Positions 12,598-18,945 of a DNA stretch of 24,744 nt are shown in pieces (positions within the stretch are counted from its first letter, which is position 1; each line of letters begins with the position of its first letter). The position numbers and the translations under genes were made by a program. Source of the DNA: Ruminococcaceae bacterium UBA5450 (GTDB taxonomy: Bacteria; Bacillota; Clostridia; Oscillospirales; Acutalibacteraceae); contig DIQY01000025.1 in the NCBI GenBank assembly GCA_002424295.1, forward strand, positions 1 through 24,744, read 5' to 3'. The notes under the pieces were generated by a model, which was given only the letters and a program-made list of their open reading frames with translations, was not told where the DNA came from and searched no databases.

Positions 12598-14040
12598 ATG
12601 AAAATTGCTGCAGCTTACATCCGCGTATCAACTGATGACCAGCTGGAATTCTCCCCCGACTCTCAGCTTCAAAAAATACTGGATTATGCAAAACACAACG
12701 ATATAATCGTCCCGGCAGAATATATTTTTCGTGAAAAAGAAGGAATCTCGGGCCGCTCGGCTGCTAAGCGTCCGGAATTTCAGCGCATGATTGCAACTGC
12801 ACGAAATAAAGACTCCGATATTTCCATGATCCTTGTCTGGAAATTTTCAAGATTTGCGCGAAATCAAGAAGAGTCAATCGTCTACAAGTCCCTTTTAAAG
12901 AAGGAACGCGGCATTTCCGTTATTAGTGTTTCGGAACCAATTTCAGATAGTGACTTCGGCGGGTTAATTGAGCGCATTATCGAATGGATGGACGGCTATT
13001 ATTCTACTCGGCTTTCCGGAGAAGTGATGCGCGGAATGACCGAACGCTTTCAGCGTGGTAAACCGGTATCAGCTGCGCCTCTCGGATATGTAATGCTAAA
13101 AGGCACTGAAAAACTTATTGTCGATCCCCAGGCCGCTCCAGTTATTCAATACATTTTCGAGCGTTTTTTGGCTGGCGACGGATACAAGCAGATTGCCCTT
13201 AACCTCAATGCACAAGGCATTAAAACGCGCCGGGGTAACCTGTGGGAAAGCCGCACCATTCGCTATGTGATACAAAATCCGATTTACATCGGGAAAATCC
13301 GTTGGAATCCCACCGGGAAAAAGGTCGATTACTATAAAACAAAGTCAAAAATTGTAGACGGTGACCACGACCCGATTATATCGAAAAGCCAATGGCGAGC
13401 CGCGCAAAAGCGAGTAGAAACAATCAGCAATCTGTATGGCCAGTATGCACACAGCAGTAAGCCTGCCGGTAATCTATTTTGCGGATTGATTAAATGCAGT
13501 GCATGCGGTGCTACTATGTCTCCGGTCGGCGGTGGAAAAAGTGGCGGGCTGCAATGTACCAATTACACGCACAGCCGTTGTACAGAATCACACTATATCA
13601 GCAATGATAAAATACACAGAATCGTCTTCTCTGAAATCAAATATGAGCTAACTTACGAAACTTTTGCTCTTCAGCGTAAAAATATAAAAACTGATGGATT
13701 TGACAATTCTATGATTCAAAACAAAATCGAACAAGGACAACGTAAGCTTGATCGTGTTAAAGATTCCTATACTGCCGGCATTGACACTCTGGAGGAATAT
13801 AAAGAAAATAAGCAGAAAATCATGTCTGAAATCAAAAAATTAAAAGCAAAACTTTCTATTGCTCCCATTATTGATATTACCGAAGCCCAGCAGAAAGCGT
13901 TTTGTAAGAAAGCACTTAAAGATCTTGAACAATGCGAATCTTTACCGCCTAATGAAGGAAATCGGATCTTGCGTACTTTTATCGATCATATCGTTTTTGA
14001 CCGAGCGTCTGAATCTGTTCAAATCTTTTATTACCTTTGA
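12598..14040 (+). CDS. Large serine recombinase (SpoIVCA/CisA type)
   Basis: A 480-residue site-specific recombinase. The N-terminal resolvase domain has AAYIRVSTDDQ with the nucleophile Ser11 and the active-site arginines in WKFSRFARN (Arg85, Arg88). The recombinase domain (about 155-280) includes PLGYVMLKG and WESRTIRYVIQNPIYIGKIRWNP. A zinc-ribbon (Cys300, Cys303, Cys320, Cys328) and a coiled-coil (about 370-420) follow. All catalytic parts are present, so it should be active. AGAAGGTGAT precedes the ATG. The stop codon TGA (14038-14040) overlaps the right attachment arm, and the gene reads toward the cotJC 3' fragment. It is the obvious enzyme for excising and integrating the element. Confidence 0.95.
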   Translation: MKIAAAYIRVSTDDQLEFSPDSQLQKILDYAKHNDIIVPAEYIFREKEGISGRSAAKRPEFQRMIATARNKDSDISMILVWKFSRFARNQEESIVYKSLLKKERGISVISVSEPISDSDFGGLIERIIEWMDGYYSTRLSGEVMRGMTERFQRGKPVSAAPLGYVMLKGTEKLIVDPQAAPVIQYIFERFLAGDGYKQIALNLNAQGIKTRRGNLWESRTIRYVIQNPIYIGKIRWNPTGKKVDYYKTKSKIVDGDHDPIISKSQWRAAQKRVETISNLYGQYAHSSKPAGNLFCGLIKCSACGATMSPVGGGKSGGLQCTNYTHSRCTESHYISNDKIHRIVFSEIKYELTYETFALQRKNIKTDGFDNSMIQNKIEQGQRKLDRVKDSYTAGIDTLEEYKENKQKIMSEIKKLKAKLSIAPIIDITEAQQKAFCKKALKDLEQCESLPPNEGNRILRTFIDHIVFDRASESVQIFYYL

Positions 14041-14084
14041 TTATCATATTTTGAAGTATGGTGGCCCTCATGGAGAACTTGGCG
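14039..14084 (+). other. Right attachment site (attR) of the cotJC element
   Basis: Element arm GATTATCATA (14039-14048), six bases, the core AGTATGGTGGCCCTCAT (14055-14071), then cotJC sequence. Combined with 5429-5445 it would form a 50-bp attP with perfect 10-bp inverted arms centred on the GG at core positions 9-10, the likely crossover dinucleotide. Confidence 0.85.
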
Positions 14085-14569
14085 CATCACTACGTTACCT
14101 TTCCCAGAGATACACCATGCCTTATCCAGAGCTCAAAGCAATTTTGACAGATATCGGTACAGAAGAACTAGCCCATCTCGAGATGGTCAGCACAATTGTA
14201 TATCAGCTTACGCGTAACCTAACTCCAGAAGAAATTAAAAAGGGCGGTTATGACGCTTACTTTGTAGACCATACGACCGGAATTTATCCAGTAGACGCCA
14301 GTGGAAACCCATTTAGTGCAACAACTTTTTCTGTTGCAGGCGATATGGTCACCGATCTGCATGAAAATCTCGCTGCAGAGCAAAAAGCTCGTACAACTTA
14401 TGAAAACATTTTGCGCTTTGCAGACGACCCGGATGTCCGGGACCCAATCAAGTTTCTGCGTGCCCGTGAAATCGTTCATTTTCAGCGTTTCGGTGAAGGA
14501 TTGCGCATCGCTACCGATCGTCTGGATTCCAAAAACTTTTATGCCTTTAACCCCGAATTTGACCGTTAA
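14055..14569 (+). pseudogene. cotJC: cotJC 3' fragment (codons 33-198, split by the element)
   Basis: The frame is open through the core and encodes the rest of CotJC, GELGASLRYLSQRYTMP to the end. Numbered on the rejoined protein, the manganese-catalase ligands are all here: Glu35, Glu65 and His68 (TEELAHLEM), Glu136 (AAEQKARTTY) and His169 (REIVHFQRF). The rejoined 198-residue length fits the CotJC family (about 190). Upstream of the core the same frame is open back to 13859, but that part is only the recombinase gene in another frame. No start or ribosome binding site is present at the core, so without excision this half is probably not translated as CotJC. A strong terminator follows. Confidence 0.93.
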
Positions 14570-14572
14570 TAA

Positions 14573-14605
14573 AAAGCTCCATCGAAAAATCGATGGAGCT
14601 TTTTT
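14573..14605 (+). terminator. Terminator of the cotJ operon
   Basis: AGCTCCATCGA (14575-14585) and TCGATGGAGCT (14590-14600) with an AAAA loop, followed by six T. It lies four bases after the cotJC stop. Confidence 0.92.
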
Positions 14606-14841
14606 CACATAATCATCACTTAAGATTTACCAGAAGTTCGAATCCTGTTAAAATTCAGGACACATCCTTTTTCTATACTATAAACAGTTCTAAAGAAAAA
14701 GATTTCTAAAAGAAATTATAAAACACTGTGCTAACCGCCGGATTTTCCGGAATACCACCCCGGCAGATGCACAGACAAACAATAAGGCCAAGGAATTGGT
14801 TTTCTATAGATTGACCCCTTTTTTATCATTTCTCCTTTTTA
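14606..14841. other. Intergenic region without recognisable gene
   Basis: From the cotJ terminator to the next hairpin. I see no ORF with a ribosome binding site and no RNA gene. A GTTCGAATC stretch near 14636 resembles a tRNA T-loop but has no stem. Confidence 0.5.
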
Positions 14842-14880
14842 CAAAAGCCGGACTTTGCGAAAGCAAAGCCCGGCTTTTGT
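14842..14880. terminator. Bidirectional terminator after the GNAT gene
   Basis: CAAAAGCCGG-CTTTGC pairs with GCAAAG-CCGGCTTTTG around a GAAA loop with one internal mismatch; T-runs are present on both strands. It serves the - strand acetyltransferase gene. Confidence 0.85.
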
Positions 14881-14895
14881 TTGTCAAAATTTGTT

Positions 14896-15314
14896 TTATA
14901 ATTCTTTTGTCATACAAATATGCGGACAAAATTCCTCATAATAAATCTCTCCGACTGCATGGTAATTAAGCTTTTCGTAAAACTTCTGCACTCTACATTG
15001 TGCAGAAAGTTTAATTGCGGTGCCGCCTTTTTTTTGGCTTCCTGCTCTAATTTTTCTACGACCATTCTTCCGAGGCCTTCTCCCCGAAATTCCTTTAAAA
15101 CTGCAACTCTACCGATTGTATAAACCGGATTTTGAGGGTCTTCACGGAACATTCTACCCACTGCTTTGGGAATATCTCCATCATACAAAACTAAATGCTC
15201 TGCCGTTAAATCGATCTCATCATATTCCTTTTGAAACCCCTGTTCTTCTATAAAAACTTTTTGGCGAATTTCTTTTCCCTGCGGTGTTAATTCTTTATTT
15301 ATAACGCTCTTCAT
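14896..15314 (-). pseudogene. GNAT acetyltransferase, frameshifted in an A8 run
   Basis: The N-terminal about 98 residues (RQKVFIEEQGF, AEHLVLYDGDIPKAVGRM, YTIGRVAVLKEFRGEGLGRMVVEKL) are a typical GNAT domain with the acetyl-CoA motif RGEGLG. After AKKK the frame as given reads nonsense and stops at 14910. Adding one A to the run of eight (15028-15035 on the + strand as T) restores IKLSAQCRVQKFYEKLNYHAVGEI to CMTKEL with a TAA at 14896, giving a normal 140-residue protein. The start is ATG at 15314 with GAGG seven bases upstream. Either a true mutation, a phase-variable tract or a homopolymer sequencing error explains it. The substrate is unknown. Confidence 0.85.
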
Positions 15315-15369
15315 CAAATTTCCTCTCTCTCAATTCTTTTAAAAAATTTTATCACTTTTGAATCAAAAT

Positions 15370-15403
15370 AAAAAGCACGGAAAATTTCTTCCCCGTGCTT
15401 TTT
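15370..15403. terminator. Terminator of the first cytidylate-kinase-like gene
   Basis: AAAAAGCACGG and CCGTGCTTTTT arms around a 12-base loop, between the - strand kinase-like gene and the GNAT gene. Confidence 0.8.
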
Positions 15404-15419
15404 AATAAAATATAATTGA

Positions 15420-16076
15420 TTATTTTCCGAATGGTTCTTTAGAGGGCCGATTCATCATTTCGGATTCGGGAATTTTTACCAACTGCTGATAAGCCGCCTT
15501 TAACATTTCTGCCGTTCCTTCTATCCCCAAAACAGAACTGTCCATTAGAAGATCGAACTGATCTCTTCCTCCCCAACGCATGTCTGTATAATAGTTATAA
15601 TAAGAACGGCGCATACGGTCAGTCTTGCGCACAAGGATTCTGGCTTCATCCTCAGAAATTTTGCTCCGTTCCATAACGCGCTGAATCCGAACCGGCAAAG
15701 GGGCATAAAGAAATACATGCAGACAGTAAGGCCGATTGCGAAGCACATAGTTTCCGCAGCGGCCAACTATGATGCAGGATTCTTTTTCTGCCATCTGACG
15801 AATAATTCTCGACTGCAGCTGATAAAGAGTATCTCCTATCGTTTGTCCATAACGTGCAATATGAGCCGCTTCCTTCGCATCCATATACAAAAATGGACTT
15901 ACCGGATGCTCATCTACACACTCCAAGTCCTTTGGATCTAGAGTACTGTTCTTTGCTGCTTTTTCAATGAGTTCCTTGTCATAGTATGGAATATCGAGCA
16001 ATCCAGAAAGAATTTGAGCCACTTTGTGGCCGCCGCTTCCATATTCCCTGCCGATTGTTAAAATCGTATGATGCAT
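15420..16076 (-). CDS. Cytidylate kinase-like family protein (PF13189)
   Basis: A 218-residue protein of the cytidylate-kinase-like family. It begins TILTIGREYGSGGHKVAQ, a P-loop-like GREYGSGG (residues 9-16). Then come DIPYYDKELIEKAAK, CIIVGRCGNYVLRNRP, the LID-like MRRSYYNYYTDMRWGGRDQFDLLMDSS and a C-terminal extension. True CMP kinase (Cmk) has a different P-loop and is usually beside rpsA or ispH. This family is common in clostridia and its substrate is unproven. A ribosome binding site AAGGGGGG precedes the ATG. A divergent paralog lies at 16495-17106. Confidence 0.85.
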   Translation of the reverse strand: MHHTILTIGREYGSGGHKVAQILSGLLDIPYYDKELIEKAAKNSTLDPKDLECVDEHPVSPFLYMDAKEAAHIARYGQTIGDTLYQLQSRIIRQMAEKESCIIVGRCGNYVLRNRPYCLHVFLYAPLPVRIQRVMERSKISEDEARILVRKTDRMRRSYYNYYTDMRWGGRDQFDLLMDSSVLGIEGTAEMLKAAYQQLVKIPESEMMNRPSKEPFGK

Positions 16077-16186
16077 AACAAAGCCCCCCTTTATCTTTTA
16101 TAACTCGAGAATATCACATTTCAAATAAAAATTCAATTAGTTTCATTATATTTATGTATATTTTATCTTTTATCAGCTTTGAAAAA

Positions 16187-16212
16187 AGCTGTGTGCATAT
16201 TAAGCACACAGC
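16187..16212 (-). terminator. Terminator of the 32-residue membrane peptide gene
   Basis: GCTGTGTGC (16188-16196) and GCACACAGC (16204-16212) with TTTTTT following on the - strand. Confidence 0.85.
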
Positions 16213-16223
16213 CCAAAACCCAA

Positions 16224-16322
16224 TCACGCAAAGAAAGCACTGATGATTGCCGATCCGCCGATCAATATTGCACATACAATCGCTACTACTCGCAAAAATA
16301 TCGTACGCCGTTTTCCCTGCAT
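16224..16322 (-). CDS. 32-residue membrane peptide
   Basis: A small ORF with an ideal CGGAGG ribosome binding site six to seven bases before ATG, ending twelve bases before a strong terminator. It has a basic start (MQGKRRTIF) and one hydrophobic helix (LRVVAIVCAILIGGSAI, about residues 10-30), the design of a single-pass miniprotein with its N-terminus inside. It sits between two cytidylate-kinase-like genes but on its own transcript. I do not recognise a family. The combination of ribosome binding site, terminator and membrane pattern makes it likely real. Confidence 0.65.
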   Translation of the reverse strand: MQGKRRTIFLRVVAIVCAILIGGSAIISAFFA

Positions 16323-16416
16323 GATAATTCCTCCGTTTCATAAGTAATTTCATTATAAACAAATTACATTAAAAAAACAAGCCATAAACAACACATTCCA
16401 TATTCATATTACGCAC

Positions 16417-16450
16417 TTGACTTTTTTGAAAATTTCAGGTATTTTATAGT
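16417..16450 (+). promoter_or_regulatory. Possible promoter of the second kinase-like gene
   Basis: TTGACT (16417-16422) is a near-perfect -35. At 17 bases follows TATTTT, a weak -10; TATAGT at 16445-16450 is better but 22 bases away. Confidence 0.35.
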
Positions 16451-16494
16451 TATAGATTATATCTATATTTTTTGACTAGTAAGGAGGTATATTT

Positions 16495-17106
16495 ATGAAT
16501 ATTATCACAATCTCCAGACAATATGGCAGCGGCGGTCGAGAAATCGGGGAAAAGCTCGCAAATAAACTGCAGATTCCGTTTTTCGATAAAGAACTAATTA
16601 TCATGGCCGCTAAAAAAAGCGGCATGAGCGAAGAGGTCTTTAAAAGCGTAGATGAACGAGCTGCTTCCAGCTTTCTCTATTCTCTGTGGATGAATGGCTA
16701 TTCCTACGGAATTCCAACAGTTGCAAACCATCTTCCTCTTAACGATCAGCTTTTTATTCTTCAGACAGAATTGATTAAAAATGCTGCGGAAAAAGGTCCA
16801 TGCGTAATTGTCGGCCGCTGTGCAGATTATATTCTGCGGGAACGCCATGACGTACTGCATGTTTTTCTCTATGCAGATGAATCATTCCGGGCAAAACGTG
16901 CCATCCAAAAATATGGAGAAGATGAGAAAAAGATTCACGAAATTCTTATAAAAAAAGATAAGCAGCGCTCCAACTATTATAATTTTTATAGTGATACTCG
17001 TTGGAACGATCCTCAAAATTATCATCTATGCCTCAATACCGGCGCTTTGGGAATTGATAACTCCGTAGAGATGATTCTAAAAGCGTACAAAATTATTCAA
17101 CCTTAA
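16495..17106 (+). CDS. Cytidylate kinase-like family protein (PF13189), second copy
   Basis: A 203-residue paralog of the protein at 15420-16076. They share IGREYGSGG / ISRQYGSGG at the start, IPYYDKELI / IPFFDKELI, CIIVGRCGNYVLR / CVIVGRCADYILR, LHVFLY and the YYNYYTDMRWG / YYNFYSDTRWN region. The present copy lacks the C-terminal extension. It has the strong ribosome binding site AAGGAGGT. The two genes are transcribed away from each other with the 32-residue peptide gene between. Retention of both copies suggests different substrates or expression, but the sequence does not say which. Confidence 0.85.
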   Translation: MNIITISRQYGSGGREIGEKLANKLQIPFFDKELIIMAAKKSGMSEEVFKSVDERAASSFLYSLWMNGYSYGIPTVANHLPLNDQLFILQTELIKNAAEKGPCVIVGRCADYILRERHDVLHVFLYADESFRAKRAIQKYGEDEKKIHEILIKKDKQRSNYYNFYSDTRWNDPQNYHLCLNTGALGIDNSVEMILKAYKIIQP

Positions 17107-17156
17107 AAAACGACAGCGGTACTTGGCTTTTAAGCCAAGTACCGCTGTCGTTTTCT
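17107..17156. terminator. Long perfect bidirectional terminator
   Basis: Arms starting AAAACGACAGCGGTACTTGG (17107-17129) pair perfectly with 17132-17154 and end in TTTT. It separates the kinase-like gene from convergent coaX. Confidence 0.92.
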
Positions 17157-17160
17157 TCTA

Positions 17161-17931
17161 TCAATCCTTATGATTTTTCTGATATAAAATCCATAAACCT
17201 TTCAGCATCAGGTTATCATCAAGAATGACGCGGCGATTGCAGAACGGTATAATCACACCTGCAACTCCACCGGTCGCAACGACCGTTGCCTGCTCCTTTA
17301 ACTCCGTCTCTACCCGATCAATAATCCCATCGATCATCGCAGCATTGCTGAAAACGATCCCGGACTGCATACATTCCTTTGTGTTCTTGCCAATCAGGCG
17401 CTGAGGCACCTCCAAGCTAACATGAGAAAGCTGGCTGGCATGTGCTGCAAGGCTCTCCAAACTGACAACAGGCCCCGGAATAATCATCCCGCCAATATAA
17501 CTTCCATTTGCATCAACAACACACATAGTTGTTGCAGTTCCCACATCAAAAATGATGATTGGCTTAAGATATTCTGCGCTGGCTGCCACTGCCTCGGTTA
17601 CCAAATCGGCACCCAACTGGGCAGGATTGTCCATTAAAATATTCAATCCCGTTTTCAATCCAGAACCAACTAACAGCGGAACTTTTCCGCAGACCTTGCG
17701 GACTGCTTCTTGCAGTGCCGCAGAAAGTGCCGGAACCACAGAGGAAATAATTCCTCCCTCCGGCTCGTGGCGCTCCACCCCGTGCATCTCAAATAAAGTG
17801 CGAATCATAAGGGCATATTCATCTGCTGTTTTGCTGGCATCTGTTGATAAACGTGCTGTAAAATAAATTTTTTCAGCATCCATACAGCCCAGCACAATAT
17901 TGGTATTCCCTACGTCAATAGCGACGATCAT
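17161..17931 (-). CDS. coaX: Type III pantothenate kinase
   Basis: A 256-residue protein, normal for CoaX, the first enzyme of CoA synthesis (pantothenate to 4'-phosphopantothenate) and insensitive to CoA feedback. Visible motifs are the N-terminal phosphate loop IDVGNTNIVLG, the pantothenate/dimer motif NPAQLGADLVTEAVAA, the second ASKHA nucleotide motif IIFDVGTATTMCVVD and IGGMIIPGPVVSLESLA. The frame could start at 17979, but AGGTGA precedes the ATG at 17931 and the protein then begins MIVAIDVGN as in the family. It lies downstream of an ECF S component on the same strand and near coaBC, a pantothenate/CoA cluster. Confidence 0.95.
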   Translation of the reverse strand: MIVAIDVGNTNIVLGCMDAEKIYFTARLSTDASKTADEYALMIRTLFEMHGVERHEPEGGIISSVVPALSAALQEAVRKVCGKVPLLVGSGLKTGLNILMDNPAQLGADLVTEAVAASAEYLKPIIIFDVGTATTMCVVDANGSYIGGMIIPGPVVSLESLAAHASQLSHVSLEVPQRLIGKNTKECMQSGIVFSNAAMIDGIIDRVETELKEQATVVATGGVAGVIIPFCNRRVILDDNLMLKGLWILYQKNHKD

Positions 17932-17979
17932 TTTTTCACCTGCTTTAATTTTTCCGTGTTCGGTTCTCCCGAAACACAC

Positions 17980-18016
17980 AAAGCGGAAGGCAGATAGGAC
18001 TTCTGCCTCCCGCTTT
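17980..18016 (-). terminator. Hairpin between ECF S component and coaX
   Basis: AAAGCGG-AGGCAGA pairs with TCTGCCT-CCGCTTT (one mismatch). The T-run on the - strand is short (TTT), so it may reduce rather than stop readthrough into coaX. Confidence 0.55.
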
Positions 18017-18037
18017 TACTATGAATTTTTCAATCAA

Positions 18038-18694
18038 TCAATACTTTGCAATCTTAAATAAAACCTTTCCAATGGCCGCGACTAAGATTCCAGCACCGAT
18101 CGCTTCTGGAATCCCGTTTGCGCCGACAATTCCGAGGACAATTCCAAGAACTGCATCGGCTGGTACTCCTTTTGCCGCTGCATAAGCATCACGAAAAAGG
18201 ACAAAAATCAGTGCCATCACAAAAATCGTATTTGTTAGGGCGCCAGACAGGCCTGCAACCGCAAGAGATACGATTGAGCCTTCCTTTTTTGCATGTGTTA
18301 CTTTCTGAATTGCACGGTAAACATAATAGGGAATTACGCCTACTAAAATTCTTGGAAGAAAACAAACAACTAAAGCGAGTGGGGTTCCATTTGCCGTACC
18401 CGGCAGTGGAATCAAAGGGCTAAATGTAAAAGAAGTCAGTGCAGGAGTGATTGTATTGCTGATCAGACTGACCAAGCCAAATAAGGAACCTAAAACCGCT
18501 CCATATTTTGGTCCTAGCAGTAATGCCCCCAAAATAACCGGGATGTGAATAATGGTCATTTTAATGAAGGGCAGCGGGATCATGCCCAACGGCGTAAATC
18601 CCAAAAGCAGTACAATCGCCGCAAAAAGTGCTAAAAGCACAAAATCGCGGTACTTAGAGTTTGTTGCGGACATCATTGTTGATTTGCTTGACAT
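18038..18694 (-). CDS. ECF transporter S component, probably for pantothenate
   Basis: A 218-residue membrane protein with about six helices and the pattern of an energy-coupling-factor S component: FVLLALFAAIVLLLGFTPLGMIPLPFIKMTIIHIPVILGALLLGPKYGAVLGSLFGLVSL. It would bind a vitamin and dock to the shared ATPase/T module encoded elsewhere. Its position between coaX and coaBC suggests pantothenate as substrate, which is context only. The start is set at 18694 because GGAGG lies eight bases before that ATG; a longer frame from 18739 lacks a ribosome binding site. The promoter TTGCAT-16-TATAAT lies upstream, with a leader of about 90 bases that contains a large hairpin. Confidence 0.85.
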   Translation of the reverse strand: MSSKSTMMSATNSKYRDFVLLALFAAIVLLLGFTPLGMIPLPFIKMTIIHIPVILGALLLGPKYGAVLGSLFGLVSLISNTITPALTSFTFSPLIPLPGTANGTPLALVVCFLPRILVGVIPYYVYRAIQKVTHAKKEGSIVSLAVAGLSGALTNTIFVMALIFVLFRDAYAAAKGVPADAVLGIVLGIVGANGIPEAIGAGILVAAIGKVLFKIAKY

Positions 18695-18719
18695 ATTAAA
18701 TTCCTCCAGCTGCCGGTCC

Positions 18720-18765
18720 CTGATTGGCTTTCTTTTCAAAGGGCAAAAAGAAAAGCCTGAATCAG
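18720..18765 (-). promoter_or_regulatory. Hairpin in the leader of the ECF S-component gene
   Basis: CTGATT-GGCTTTCTTTT (18720-18736) pairs with AAAAGAAAAGCC-AATCAG-like sequence up to 18765 with small bulges. It is inside the 5' leader and 25 bases before the start codon. It does not match a riboswitch I can name. Confidence 0.45.
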
Positions 18766-18791
18766 AAAGATCCAGCGCATATTTCCAGTTT

Positions 18792-18819
18792 ATTATAACA
18801 GGATTTTTCAGAGATGCAA
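18792..18819 (-). promoter_or_regulatory. Promoter of the ECF S-component gene
   Basis: On the - strand TTGCAT (18819-18814), 16-base spacer, TATAAT (18797-18792). Confidence 0.6.
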
Positions 18820-18857
18820 GAGAATTGACAAAAAAATTTACCCAAATGGGATTTTCC

Positions 18858-18886
18858 TTGTAATTTTATGAAAGAATTCTTATAAT
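18858..18886 (+). promoter_or_regulatory. Promoter of coaBC
   Basis: TTGTAA (18858-18863), 17-base spacer, TATAAT (18881-18886). The start of transcription near 18893 supports the coaBC start at 18946. A small hairpin TCCGGT/ACCGGA (18901-18926) follows in the leader. Confidence 0.7.
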
Positions 18887-18945
18887 ATAGAGGTATGTTG
18901 TCCGGTAAAAATAGAAACAAACCGGATTTTGAAAGGATGTTCTCC

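Larger units (their letters stand above)
5412..14071 (+). mobile_element. Intervening (skin-like) element inserted in cotJC
   Basis: Identical 17-bp cores mark both ends (5412-5428, 14055-14071), so the excised circle is 8643 bp. The element encodes a large serine recombinase at its right end, pointing toward the cotJC 3' fragment, as in other sporulation-gene intervening elements. The cargo, mostly on the - strand, is: ATC-hydrolase-like protein, FIST-GGDEF cyclase, two small proteins, C11 peptidase and FG-GAP propeller. One 73-residue protein is on the + strand. No phage structural, replication or conjugation genes are seen. Precise excision would rejoin cotJC in frame to 198 codons. The ends and frame restoration are read directly; timing of excision in the mother cell is inferred from the target gene. 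Confidence 0.92.

Noticed and set aside
13859..14054. In-frame N-terminal extension of the cotJC 3' fragment
   Set aside because: It is the recombinase gene read in another frame; it has no ribosome binding site and no similarity to CotJC, which begins matching only at the core.
14630..14660. GTTCGAATC stretch, possible tRNA remnant or tRNA attachment site
   Set aside because: The flanking bases do not form a T-stem and there is no acceptor, D or anticodon arm upstream.
16114..16362. 82-residue - strand ORF covering the 32-residue peptide
   Set aside because: It has no ribosome binding site and runs through a strong terminator; the overlapping 32-residue frame has GGAGG and ends before the terminator.
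18720..18765. THF or other known vitamin riboswitch before the ECF gene
   Set aside because: The sequence forms one bulged hairpin but lacks the conserved bases of riboswitch classes I can recall.
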